64,000 nucleotides of DNA from Ceratothoa steindachneri (taxonomy: Eukaryota; Arthropoda; Malacostraca; Isopoda; Cymothoidae). Where the stretch lies: positions 145,385,521-145,449,520 of the forward strand of contig OZ018329.1 of NCBI GenBank assembly GCA_963969495.1, in the 5' to 3' direction. The notes under the pieces were generated by a model that did not search any database, was not told the origin of the DNA, and saw nothing but the letters and a program-made list of their open reading frames with translations. Position numbers and translations under genes: made by a program. Shown piece by piece: positions 44,690 through 54,780 of this stretch; within the stretch, counting starts at the first letter, position 1; every line of letters starts with the position of its first letter.

Positions 44690-45860
44690 TAGTTGGAGAC
44701 ACTAATTGGACTATATTATTAAGTTAATAATGAAAGATATGACAAAATGATAACCGCAAACAAGAAGAGAGTAACAGCAATAATGAGAGAAATTCGGAAA
44801 TGCACTAATAGTCCTAATTCTACAACTAGTAGTACTACTACCAAGGTTTGAGAGAAGAAGTGAATCTCTAAGGAACCAACGGGGGTGGGAATATAAAAGC
44901 AAGCGGATCATTGCTCCTTCCGGGGCAAAGGTATATAGATAATGCAGGATCACCCATTTATCACAGACACGTTGACAGGAACAAAGAAAGCGAAGAGAAT
45001 TGAACGATGATTGCAAAAGACAGGGAGGGGGTTGCTGCGGTGTTTAGGTTTTAATGGTATGGAGGAGTACCTTAAAGGCGTTCCTACATCTAATGGGAAG
45101 CCAGTGTAGTTCACAGAATAATGAGCTGCTTGAGCTTAACGTGCCCACCGGATATGAATACGGACCACAAAGTTCAGAGCAAGTTGAAGGGGTCGAATAG
45201 TGGAAGAGCGTGGTCCAGGGAGAAGAGAGTGGCAGAAAAAGGCAGCCGTGAAGCCATTAAAATTAATAAAAACGCCAATAGTTTTATAGCTAGCCACATT
45301 CAAAGGGTAGGCCACCAATAAAACCTGAGTTTTATGATGATTGAGTTTCATAAAGTTGTCCGAGCGTCATTCAGTAATAATGTCGTATTAAGATAGAACC
45401 TGTCGAGGAATTTCAGTTAATGAGTCTGTGTGTAATAAAGGAAAGATTTGTGTGTCATCAACTGACTAGTAATATGATGGGCCAGAGACGCAAAAAGAAA
45501 GATCAGAAACAGTAGCAGATGTAGATTCATGCCCTTCGGTACACCATAACACACCTCTGTTTGAAATCAGATTTTCCCTCAGCTGATGGAGGGACGTGGT
45601 AAAGATACCAGCCAGGTACTACATGAGACAAATGAGCAAGTGACCTTGTAGACATGGATAAAAAAACTCGGAGAGCAGATCTTTTTAAAAGAGACAAGTG
45701 CGGTCATTACTTGAGGAAAACCTGGGGTAAGAGAACTTATTTCGAGTGCGGTAATATGGGAGTTACCCGAGTGAAATTGACACATGCAGCGCAAAAAGCT
45801 CCTCTCACAGGCTCATTTTAGGTTCAACCTTGAATATGGCGACATCAAACCTTTGCTAAC
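44690..45860 (-). pseudogene. LINE (L2/CR1-like) reverse-transcriptase fragment
   Basis: The minus strand reads GVPKGMNLHLLLF (about 45,545; RT motif GVPQGSVLGPLLF), then SVDDTQIFPLLHTDSL (about 45,470-45,420; the catalytic Y-A-DDTQ box with Tyr and Ala changed), MKLNHHKTQVLLVAYPLNV (about 45,350) and further LINE-like debris to about 44,700. The FxDDTQ and LNxxKTQVL pair is diagnostic of L2/CR1-type RT. Frames shift between blocks and stops are present. Both the 5' part and a clean 3' end are missing. Confidence 0.8.
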
Positions 45861-48556
45861 CCACCAGAGAGCAAAGGTTAGGGGTAACATTGGGGGCCTA
45901 CCTTGAACTTGGGTGAATGATAACGTAAGGACTTACGCTTCCGATGATCAGTGATTAATTAAGTTAAAATTAATGGATATTTTACCTTTATTAAGCCCTC
46001 TCCATTTTAAAACAAGAGTTACCGAATTGTAAGTTCATTCAAACATTCATTATCATTTAATGAAATGGTTATAATTTTAAAATAATTTTAATGAGAATTT
46101 AATAGGCTTTAAATGTGATCATTTGGTATAAGTTTGGAAATAAAAGCGTTTTTTGTTAATAATGCGAACGATGCAGGTTATCCGCCGCTATATAAGAGGA
46201 TTCGATTTGGAAGTTTGGAATTGGCGGAGAGAAAGAGGGGATAAGATCTGACTGCGGCCGCCATTCCAACGAGTGATGGCAGTCAGTTCGGGAAGAGATG
46301 TAACATAGAGCGTGTTGGAATGACAGGAAGAGAGGTGATCTAGGGTGTTCTACCCCTATAACCAGACTACTCCTGGGCCATGAGAGAAGTGAGGGTGATG
46401 GTGGTTACCAGTTGTTGCTTGTCTTTGGTCCTGGTTTTATTGTAAATGATTTTATCGAAAGTTAAAATTCCATGTTGATTTTGAAATCATTCTGGTCTTC
46501 GGAATAGCGATCGATATACTTTTAACTACTTGTAGTTATTTATAGATGGCAAATGTTTGGACTTAGAAGAGAAATTTATTGGACTTATTTTGATATATCC
46601 CGTCAATATTTGCTTAGTTTTGTGACATTTATTCTGGTATTAGTTAATGTTTGTTTTTATTACTCTTGTCTCATGTTCACGCTGGTTTTTCTCATTATAG
46701 ATAATTTCATTAATTTTGATTACCATTAGTTGTTGCCTATCGAGTTAATACTCGATTGTTTACTAATTGAACTGTTCTGGTGGGGTTCAATGTTTACAAT
46801 TATTCTCACATCTGCGCTGTAGTATATTTGCTGGCGTATGATTTGTTGTTTCAGTCGTGAATTACGTTAGATGTTTACTAAGTTTTACCGAAGTATGGTA
46901 TGCAGTATCAAGATTTTTACTCAATGTCAGGTTGAGCGACAATACTGAATTTAAACCCACGATGTTCAATACTTTTCTTAGTGTTTATTACTTGTCATTT
47001 CTGATCTCATATGATAATAACTACCTTCTATCCATGTTTGCCTTGTCTTCTCGCTCTAAATAACAGAATTACAGATTAACCCACCAGAAAAGCCAGTTGG
47101 TCCTCTCCATGGCTAGTCCAAGATGTTGGATGACTTCAGATGAAACTCAAATGATCTAAATCTATACATTGAAATAGTACCTCTCAAGTATCTTCTTAGA
47201 CATATTAAGAGTGGAACTTTGAAACCACGTGAGGTGGTAAATGGTTCCATATCTCAGTAATTTTTTATGTAAAAAGGTTTAGCTTAATTAGTTTGTGGAA
47301 TCGCCTATTTATTAATTTAATTAAATCCATTATTGTATGTGTTGACGCAGTTTTCATACTCAGAGCGTAATTGCAACTCAACGTTGAATTCTCTCCAAAG
47401 TATTGGGACCAAAAGCGTACATATCAGCTTTGCGACTCTGGCTCAGTGTTACTCGGGGATTCGATCCACTACAATTTGTGTCATTATATTTTGATGTTTA
47501 TGTAAGTTCTTCTACTCTTTAGCAAATTAATTCTTTAATATTTTAAAATTAGGTTCAATCTTGGAATGACTCCTTTAAGTATTTTATCGGGAGTTTTTTC
47601 GAATAGGAGCTATTATAACTACATTACACTCTTTTTCATTACTCTAGGCCACGCTTCATTCATTTTAAACATTGAATCTCCATCATTCCCGCACACCTGG
47701 AATCTTGAACCGGGACACATTCCCCCGATACCCGTGCCCTGAGAGAAACTGGCACTCTCTACACGGCCTTCTTTTGCACCTCTTATAAATAATCCACTTT
47801 TTCACTTCTTCCTACCTCTTCTTCTTCCTTCCTAAGAAGGTAGCTGGTATAGCATGGGTACTTGAAGGTACACACTGCCATTTTAATCACAGTGCTCGAA
47901 GTTGTGTACCTCCTGTCCTAAATCCGTGCAGGAGGTCATTCGGTTATATATCTTCCTCACATTTTCTCTTTTCCTACCTTCATCAGTTCTTTAAAGGTCT
48001 CTCTTTACTAACATTCTGTTCAATGGGGCCTAGTTGCCATAGCGATTTAAATTTAGAAAACAAAATCTACTTCATTACTTGTAATTTTGAAGCCAGTAGA
48101 TATAACTACAGGTCATTTTTAGTGCCAGAGTTACATATGCACCAATTTTAATCTACTTTTCATCCTGACTCTATTTAGAAGCTTTCCCTATCTTTTTTCT
48201 GACAGTTTCACGGTAGTCATCTGGACACATTAACTGCTTTGAAGATGGAGGCATTAAAGCAATTCAATAAATGCATTAACATATTTAGGAAAATTTCCTT
48301 TTCCTCCGAAACCGCAGATGTGTCTGCTTTTCTTAATCTCCGCATCAGCTTTAGAGACTGCCAATATATTCCTCGTTGCTTTTGGTGTTTTGCGATAAAT
48401 CCTTCCATTTTCGACTAAATTGTTGATGTTTCGGTAAGAGAGAGGAAAAGTAAGGAGGGTTGAAAGGAGCTAGATGAGAGTGACCTATGAGATCGGGCGA
48501 ACCATATATAGAATTATCGACTAGGAAAGAGGCTAACACACTTGGTAGAAAAAAAA
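45861..48556. other. Gene-free stretch with a possible promoter-like segment
   Basis: AACCTTTGCT at 45,848-45,857 and AGCAAAGGTT at 45,870-45,879 form a perfect 10-bp inverted repeat. TATATAAG at 46,189-46,196 with a downstream purine-rich leader looks like an LTR or gene core promoter, but I found no LTR partner or open frame after it. No coding family seen between 46.4 and 48.5 kb. Confidence 0.3.
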
Positions 48557-48646
48557 ACGGAGAAGAGGATGAGAAGTAAGAGGAGAAGAAGATGGAGAGG
48601 AGAATAATAATAATAATGAAAAGAAGAAGAAAAAGAGGAAGAAGAA

Positions 48647-48693
<47 letters not shown>

Positions 48694-48716
48694 AGAAGAA
48701 GAAGAAGAAGAAGAAA
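48557..48716 (+). repeat. Purine tract with (GAA)n microsatellite
   Basis: Almost only A and G on the plus strand, with an (ATA) patch at 48,604-48,617 and nearly pure GAA from about 48,637 to 48,714. Poly-Ser frames on the minus strand are artefacts. Such tracts can form triplex DNA. Confidence 0.95.
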
Positions 48717-48785
48717 ATTTAAGCATTTTCGGTTGTTAAAAGAAATAAATTTCAGAATGAATTAATTTTGTACGGTGTGGATTAA

Positions 48786-49413
48786 CAGTAGTGTGGATGA
48801 AAACCTCGAAGACGAATGGACAGATGAAGAACTTTTGGAAGAACCAATAGAAGAACCAAAAACCAATAAGCGTAAAACTTGTCAAGTTATCAAATGAAAG
48901 AAGAATAAAAATAATAAAATATGCTACAAGTGCAAGAAATATGTGTGTGGTAAATGTACTGGAATAATACTCAAGCGAATAATTTGTATAAATTGTTCAT
49001 GATATTGATAATAATTGATACATCTAACGACTTAGTATTAGATAAATACCTAAAGAATTTTTGATAAATGGAAGGATTTATCGCAATCAATTATTCTATA
49101 TGATAAACATAAATGGGATTGTTATTATGCTATTTTTCTCTGTCGCATACATATATGTATGTAAGTAAATGGAAATATATTGATAATGTATTTTTTATTT
49201 AGCATTTAGTGATACCTATTCCATACAATAATAAAATGAAATATTTGCAACAGAAGGAAGTTAAACTGAAAATAATAAGAAAACATAAATCTTGTGATAT
49301 AAATTCACCCCCAAATGTGTGAAAAAACAAAGAAAATAAGGAAAAATTATATCAAAGGTCAAAATGACCGCTCAGTCTTTTTAGCGGTTGTGCACTTGGC
49401 CGTCCATCTAGTG
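48786..49413 (+). mobile_element. Internally deleted piggyBac-like element (candidate)
   Basis: TTAA at 48,782-48,785 and 49,414-49,417 flank a 628-bp unit. The left end CAGTAGTGTGGATG resembles the reverse complement of the right end, CACTAGATGGACGG; the right end also carries GGTCAAAATGACC (49,357-49,370), a motif I recall from piggyBac-like terminal repeats. Inside, one frame gives an acidic N-terminus-like DEEWTDEELLEEPIEEP variant, then CQVIK-stop-KKNKNNK, then CYKCKKYVCGKCTG and CINCS, which resembles the C-terminal Cys-rich zinc domain of piggyBac transposases. The central DDD catalytic domain is absent. Inferred: an internally deleted, non-autonomous derivative. The terminal-repeat match is short, so the limits are tentative. 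Confidence 0.5.
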
Positions 49414-49705
49414 TTAATAAGTAACAAAAAAGTATTCATTATATTTTTTGTTTTCTTTTTCTTTAAAAGGGTTTCCATTAGCATTTAAAGAAAGAGCAAA
49501 ATAAAAAGCGTAATGAAATTGGGTTCCAAAAAGTGATTTCGAATACCAAATCGACTGAGGCCAACCAAGCGCAGACATGCGCAAGCTCTCCTGGTAATGA
49601 GGAGGAGTGGCAAAGCCATGACTAGTTCGATTATAAATAAACTCTTAGAAATAAGTTGGATTAAAACATTTGATAACCGAAAAAAACATATCTTATCATC
49701 ATCAT

Positions 49706-50416
49706 CACTAACTGTATAATTTAACAATGGGATTTTTGTGAGTATTTGAATAATAATTTCATCTCAGTTTGGTTATGACTTATCTTTTTTTTTAGCAAAG
49801 TTCTTTCCAACAATTTTTTTAGGAGATCAAAAAATAAAATGGTGAAGTTCAGAAATAAATATAAGTATCGAATTTTTGTGAATTTTTTTTAAAACCCAAA
49901 GAATTACAAATGGTGAAGTTCAGAAAATTTATTTTATATATAATCTTCTTCTTTTTCTTTCTATAACTATATTTTAGCAACGTGATATTTGGAAAGGAGG
50001 GAAATTTAGTTTAGAGTTCCTAAAAAAAGCAGCCATGGTTAAATTTTTATGAATTTTCTGAACTTCGCCAATTATAATAATTTTAAAAAGGAACTCTAAA
50101 CTATTTCCACCTTTTCAAAAAATGACGTTGCTAAAATATAGTTATAGATAAAATAAAAAAGCAGACTTACTTAAATTTTAATAAATTTTATGAACTTCCC
50201 TAATTGTTATTCATTTTCTTTTAAAACATTATAAATCATTCGATAATCATATTTATTTTTTCGGAACTAAACTATTTTGATTTTTCAAACTCTAAAGAAA
50301 TTCTTAGAAATTACTTTGATAAAAATTTAAAATATACTTAAGTCATAACCAAACTAAGATGGAATTGTTATTCAAATACTCCCCAAAATCCCGTTCTTAA
50401 ATTATAGAGTTAGTAA
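49706..50416. repeat. Foldback (hairpin) element, copy 1, ~710 bp
   Basis: The left end ACTAACTGTATAATTTAA and the right end (reverse complement ACTAACTCTATAATTTAA) begin long imperfect inverted arms. Matching pairs include AGTTTGGTTATGACTT near 49,770 with its complement near 50,345, and ATAACTATATTTTAGCAACG near 49,963 with its complement near 50,130. The arms are about 320 bp each around a centre near 50,050. GGTGAAGTTCAGAAA is repeated inside in both orientations. No coding potential. Confidence 0.8.
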
Positions 50417-50690
50417 TTGGCGAAGATATGAAAATGTCTAAAAATTTATCCATAGCTGCTTTTTTGAGATTTTAAATTTTAATTTTAGTGGTGAAGCGAT
50501 AGCTTCCCCCGTAGAGGAGAGTCTCACAGCCATTGCCTGGTCTCCTAATTATTCAGTATTGCTGTTTTTCAGATCCAGCCTTATTTACTAGGCATAAAGG
50601 TAAAAAAAATTCGGAATTCTTTGAAAATGATCCTCAGATCTAATTTTTCCCCCCCCAATTTTTTTTTTTATATTTTCATTTTGCTTTATC

Positions 50691-51638
50691 ACTAACTCTT
50701 TAATTTAAGAAGGGGAATGTTTTGCTTATTTGAATAATAATTTCATCTCAGTTTGGTTAAGACGTATGCTTCTTTTATCAAAGTTATCTCTAATAATTCT
50801 TTTATAATATCAAAAAACAAAATGGTGAAGTTCAGAAATAAATATAAGTATCGAAATTTTGTGAATTTTTTAAATCCAAAGAATTACGAATGGTGAAGTT
50901 CAGAAAATTTATTTTTATATATCTTCTTCTATAACTATGTTTTAACAACGTAATATTTTGAGAGGGGGAAAATTTAGTTTAGTTCCTTTAGATTTCTTTT
51001 TATAATTAGCGAAGTTCAGAAAATTTATACAAATTTAACCATGGCTGCTCTTTTTCAGATTTTAAATTTCAAGCTTACTAGCGAAGCTCAAGCTCCCCCC
51101 TTAGGGGGCAGTGTCAAAGCCATTGCCTGGTTTTATATATAACAATTTCCTCCTAAAGAAAGATTAAAATAAAAAAATCTATTTTAAAAAGAAGTTCGAT
51201 AAAAGATTCGATTATGGGAAAAGAATATAAACAAACTTATCTTAATTTTAATAAAATTTCGGAACTCGACCATTTGAATTCGTTTTTTTTAAAAAATCCA
51301 AACAATTCGATAAACATATTTATTTTTTCGGAACTTCTTAAAATATTTCTATTTTTAGGGACAAATGGAGCTGCTTCTCCACTCTCCACTCATTTTCAGT
51401 CACCAGTATCTATCTCCTCTTGATAAAGATTAAAATTGAAAATCTATTTTAGAAATAACTTCGAAAAAACTTTCCAATATACCAAAATTCACCATTTTGT
51501 TTTTTTAAACTGTGAGACGCAACTCTTTGAAAAGGTTGATTAAAACCTTGAAATATACCAAAGTCATAACCAAACTAAGAAAAGAATCCTCCATTATAAT
51601 TCAAACACTAAAAAATCCCGTTCTTAAAATATAGTGTC
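50691..51638. repeat. Foldback element, copy 2, ~950 bp
   Basis: The same family as 49,706-50,416. The left end ACTAACTCTTTAATTTAAGA and the right end near 51,638 (reverse complement ATGACACTATATTTTAAGA) bound it. The left arm repeats TTTGAATAATAATTTCATCT, AAATGGTGAAGTTCAGAAAT and TAACTATGTTTTAACAACG; the right arm ends AAGTCATAACCAAACTAAG. A central block with AGCTCCCCCCTTAGGGGGCA and GCCATTGCCTGG is also present between the two copies (50,470-50,545), so the cluster is compound. The right end abuts the LINE at 51,640. Confidence 0.7.
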
Positions 51639-51639
51639 A

Positions 51640-53690
51640 TGGATTAGCTAGACAGGATCTATGTTTCCTGAAGCCATGTTTCGAGTTTCATAATCCGTTC
51701 AACTCAATATGTTCAACTATTTTCTCCGCAGTGAGATTTGAACATTTTCCTTACAATTGATGTCAGGCTCATGGGAGGGTAAATCCTGCCTCGCTCTTAG
51801 CATCCTATTTTATATCGTCGTCGGCACCAGCCCGTGTCCGAGCATTGGTTCCGTCATCTGGTATCTTATCTTCTCTGTTAATAAAGGGCAGATAGTGAGG
51901 GAAAATGGCGACAAGAGGCCAGTAGCTAAGTATCTTGTTTAGGGTGATCGTGGCTGTGCGACGGCCGTGCGCACTCACTTGACCAGTAGCATGTCCACGG
52001 CGGCTCAATGAAGATTAGACGTGCAGTTACAGTGGCTCTGGCTGCAGCGAGCTGCCAGGTTCTTAGTATGTCAAGGTCCGCTTTTATCACATCTGCCCGC
52101 CAGACGCTGAAGTCCACCACCGGTATCAGATAGGTTTTTTGACGTTGGGGTCCTAGGTTTTGTTTATTGTTTGGAGTTTTCCTTCCCCTAGTGTTTACCT
52201 TAAAAGGTTTACCCTAAAAGAAAGTAGGGGGTTTAGATTCAGATGTTTCTTTCTCCTAGTCTTTTGTCTGCGTTTTTCCGTGCGTAGTTTATCCCCACAA
52301 GGGGGGCGGCTTCGTCACTCCTCTTTAAAGTTACTCATAGACTTTTATTTCTTCTTAAAACCACATTTTATATATTAGCGTTACATTAGCTAATTTCCAA
52401 GCATTTAAGACTTCCACTTTCAAAAGAGGGATTGACACTTTTAGGTCTTTGTTCGACTATTAAATACTTAACTAATTTTAGGACTCTTGGGATGATCATA
52501 TTCAGACCAGGAGATTTAAATTCATTGATTTTATCAATAAATCTGTGGATATTCTCAATTGAGCAATTTTTGATTGTTAAAGATTATTACAAAGAAATTT
52601 GGTAATGGTTGAAGGGGTAAAACTTACATTATCTTGGCTTTAATTGGTCCAATATCACCTCTGTTTGGTTTTCTCTAGTTTATTGGTCAATGAATTTTTT
52701 GCCATTGGCTTTACCGTTAAAAGCCTCTATATTCTTCCTATTGCCCTTGGCGCTTTTAATTTCTGCTTTAACTTTTCTCATGGGATTAGATGTTTGTCTC
52801 TAATGTTTTTATTAACCATCTAGGGCATTTGACATTAATATTTCCTAATGACTTTGACAGATATAATTTCTTCTAAATTTATCTAAATTTTCTTCAGGAA
52901 CCACCACTTTCTTTTAATCGATGTGGAATAGTTTTTTCAAATCGATACTTGGAATATTTTCTTTTGTTTTGTTATGGTTTATGTTAACGTTATATTGTTA
53001 AATTATGGTCGCTCTACTTCAATTTATCTACTACAATAAGATTTAAAATTAAATCATCGTCGGTGCTTAAATATATATCCAAGATATCCTGACAATTATA
53101 GGGTCTCTCACGCACTGAGATAATTGGCTATCGTCTATAAAATGGAGTAATCACGTGTCTTCAGAGTTTGCAGTTTTAGTAGAACAGTAATAGTACTCGT
53201 CCGAAATTAAAATCATCAACAATTTAAGATAATTTCTCCTAAATCGTATTTGTTACACCTATATATGATCATTAATAGATATTTTCTGTCTGACAAGGTC
53301 TTCTGTAAGCTAAATATTTACAAAGGTGACTTTTAAGATTTAACTAAAATTCTATCAATTCGAATTCCAGACATACATATATTACACTCTGTATTGTGAA
53401 GATTTACTCGTATAAATTAAACTCCATTCCTTCACTACCTGTCCTATATTTATGGAACATTTTATATAATTACAAATCAAATTAATTCACCGGTAAACCT
53501 CTTGAGTGGCAATGTATCCAGGTTTCTGTGATTCCTCTTGTCTTTTGCTTCTAATTCCACCGAAAGTCTGAACTCGGAAAATTTACTCCCAATGGATCTG
53601 GCTTTAAAGAAAATAGCCTTTGGTTGAATTCCGTGTTTATCTGTATTTCTGGGCTTGGGTTCCTTATTCAAGGCGGAAAAATAATCAAAT
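51640..53690 (-). pseudogene. LINE (CR1/L2-like) endonuclease-RT, broken and interrupted
   Basis: Minus-strand order. KARSIGSKFSEFRLSVELEA (about 53,600; N-terminus of the apurinic-type endonuclease), then DDSQLSQCVRDPI, LIVVDKLKSSDHNLT (about 53,000; endonuclease C-terminal SDHN motif), EIKSAKGNRKNIEAFNGKA (linker), INEFKSPGLNMIIPRVLKL (about 52,500; the family's KSPGPDGIxPRVLK) and WKLANVTLIYKM (52,385). After the 548-bp insert at 51,817-52,364 it resumes with YKIGC-stop-ERGRIY, PMSLTSIVRKM, AEKIVEHIEL and KHGFRKHRSCL (about 51,670). Everything after the first RT blocks, including the catalytic FADD box, is missing. Several stops and frameshifts. The loss of the 3' half is unusual for LINEs, which normally lose the 5' half, and the break coincides with the foldback element. 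Confidence 0.82.
51817..52364. mobile_element. 548-bp insertion with 9-bp target duplication inside the LINE
   Basis: ATTTTATAT occurs at 51,808-51,816 and again at 52,365-52,373, and the LINE reading frame (NVTLIYK / YKIG) duplicates exactly across these two copies. The insert starts CGTCGTCGGCACC and ends TTCTTAAAACCAC on the plus strand. Its ends do not form inverted repeats, and no transposase frame was recognised in it. Minus-strand frames at 51,805-52,120 are without motif. It could be a SINE or another short non-autonomous element; the type is undetermined. Confidence 0.75.
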
Positions 53691-54579
53691 TAGTAACCGA
53701 GCATTTCTCTTCAAGGATTTAGTAAATGTTCGGGTTTAAAAGATCTTCATATTTTTGCTTTCCTTTTGGGTAAAGGTGATTTTCCTAGTCAGCGAAATAT
53801 TCATTGTTTTCGATGAATTTCCTTAAAAAATCGACAAAATATACACAATCACTTTCACGTATCGAGATAGAGAAGATATGGAGAGAGAGAGAAAAAAGAG
53901 CAGATATCTAGAGGGAGAAGATATTGAAAGAAACAAATTTGTTTTTAAGTTCGTCCACCTAAAAATAAATCCCCTCTCTCGTATTTTCAGGTCAATATTC
54001 TATTTACATAAGAAGCAGCGTAATCTCGTGCCAATCTCCTGAGGGTTAAGTGTGAAACCTTTGTTCCTTGGGTAATTTATACGTCACAAATAATCGATGA
54101 ATGATGATTGATGACGACGGTAAATAAGGAAAGTGGAGCGGTGTGGTGGGGAAAATGGAGGTGGACGTAAGCCAAGATTTTCTCTTGAAATCTGAACAAT
54201 AATGAGTGAAGCAAGGGGGTGTAGGACCAAATCTAAACTAGTGTGTGTCGTATGGGTGCAAAGGAACGAATAAGAGAGCAGGGGAATCCATAGATGTATA
54301 TGATGGATGTTAGAATTTCTTGACATGACCACATTTACAACACTGCCTACACTTCTCAGCAGATATCGAACGTCGTTTTATGATTGAACAACAACAAACC
54401 CCAGAAACCTTCCATGTTTGATCTCACCTTGGGTCTCTCTTCTACACTTTCACTTATAATTAACCACAAACTTCACATGCATCTAACTTTCAGCTGCTGT
54501 ACCACTCCTCCTTCATCTAGTTTGATGATCTTTCTTCTCATCTTTCTTTTTTCTTCTCGTTTAATTTTTCTCTCTCTTT
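53691..54579. other. Spacer, no feature seen
   Basis: Contains a short GA-rich patch near 53,876-53,930. Nothing else recognised. Confidence 0.35.
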
Positions 54580-54780
54580 TACAAGTTAAATGCCTTTATT
54601 CTTTCGTTTCTCCATTTCATTACAATTTCCATATCTTTCCTCTTTCTTTTCTCCGTTTTTTACAATGTCAATGTCCTTCTTCATCTGTTTCTTCTTTCTT
54701 TACAATTTCAATGTCTTTTATCTTTCGCTTCCCCCTTTCTTTACAATTTCAATGACTTTCTTCATCTATTTCTTCATTTC
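54580..54780 (+). repeat. Pyrimidine-rich 40-bp minisatellite, about five units
   Basis: TTTACAATTTCAATGTCTTT-type units start near 54,580, 54,621, 54,661, 54,701 and 54,742. The Phe/Ser-rich frames over it (54,384-54,889) are by-products of the repeat. Confidence 0.8.

Noticed and set aside
45905..46850. Possible LTR (TATATAAG at 46,189 and purine-rich leader)
   Set aside because: No matching second LTR, TSD or clear TG..CA ends could be found.
48514..48726. Poly-Ser frame on the minus strand
   Set aside because: Translation of the GAA/TTC repeat.
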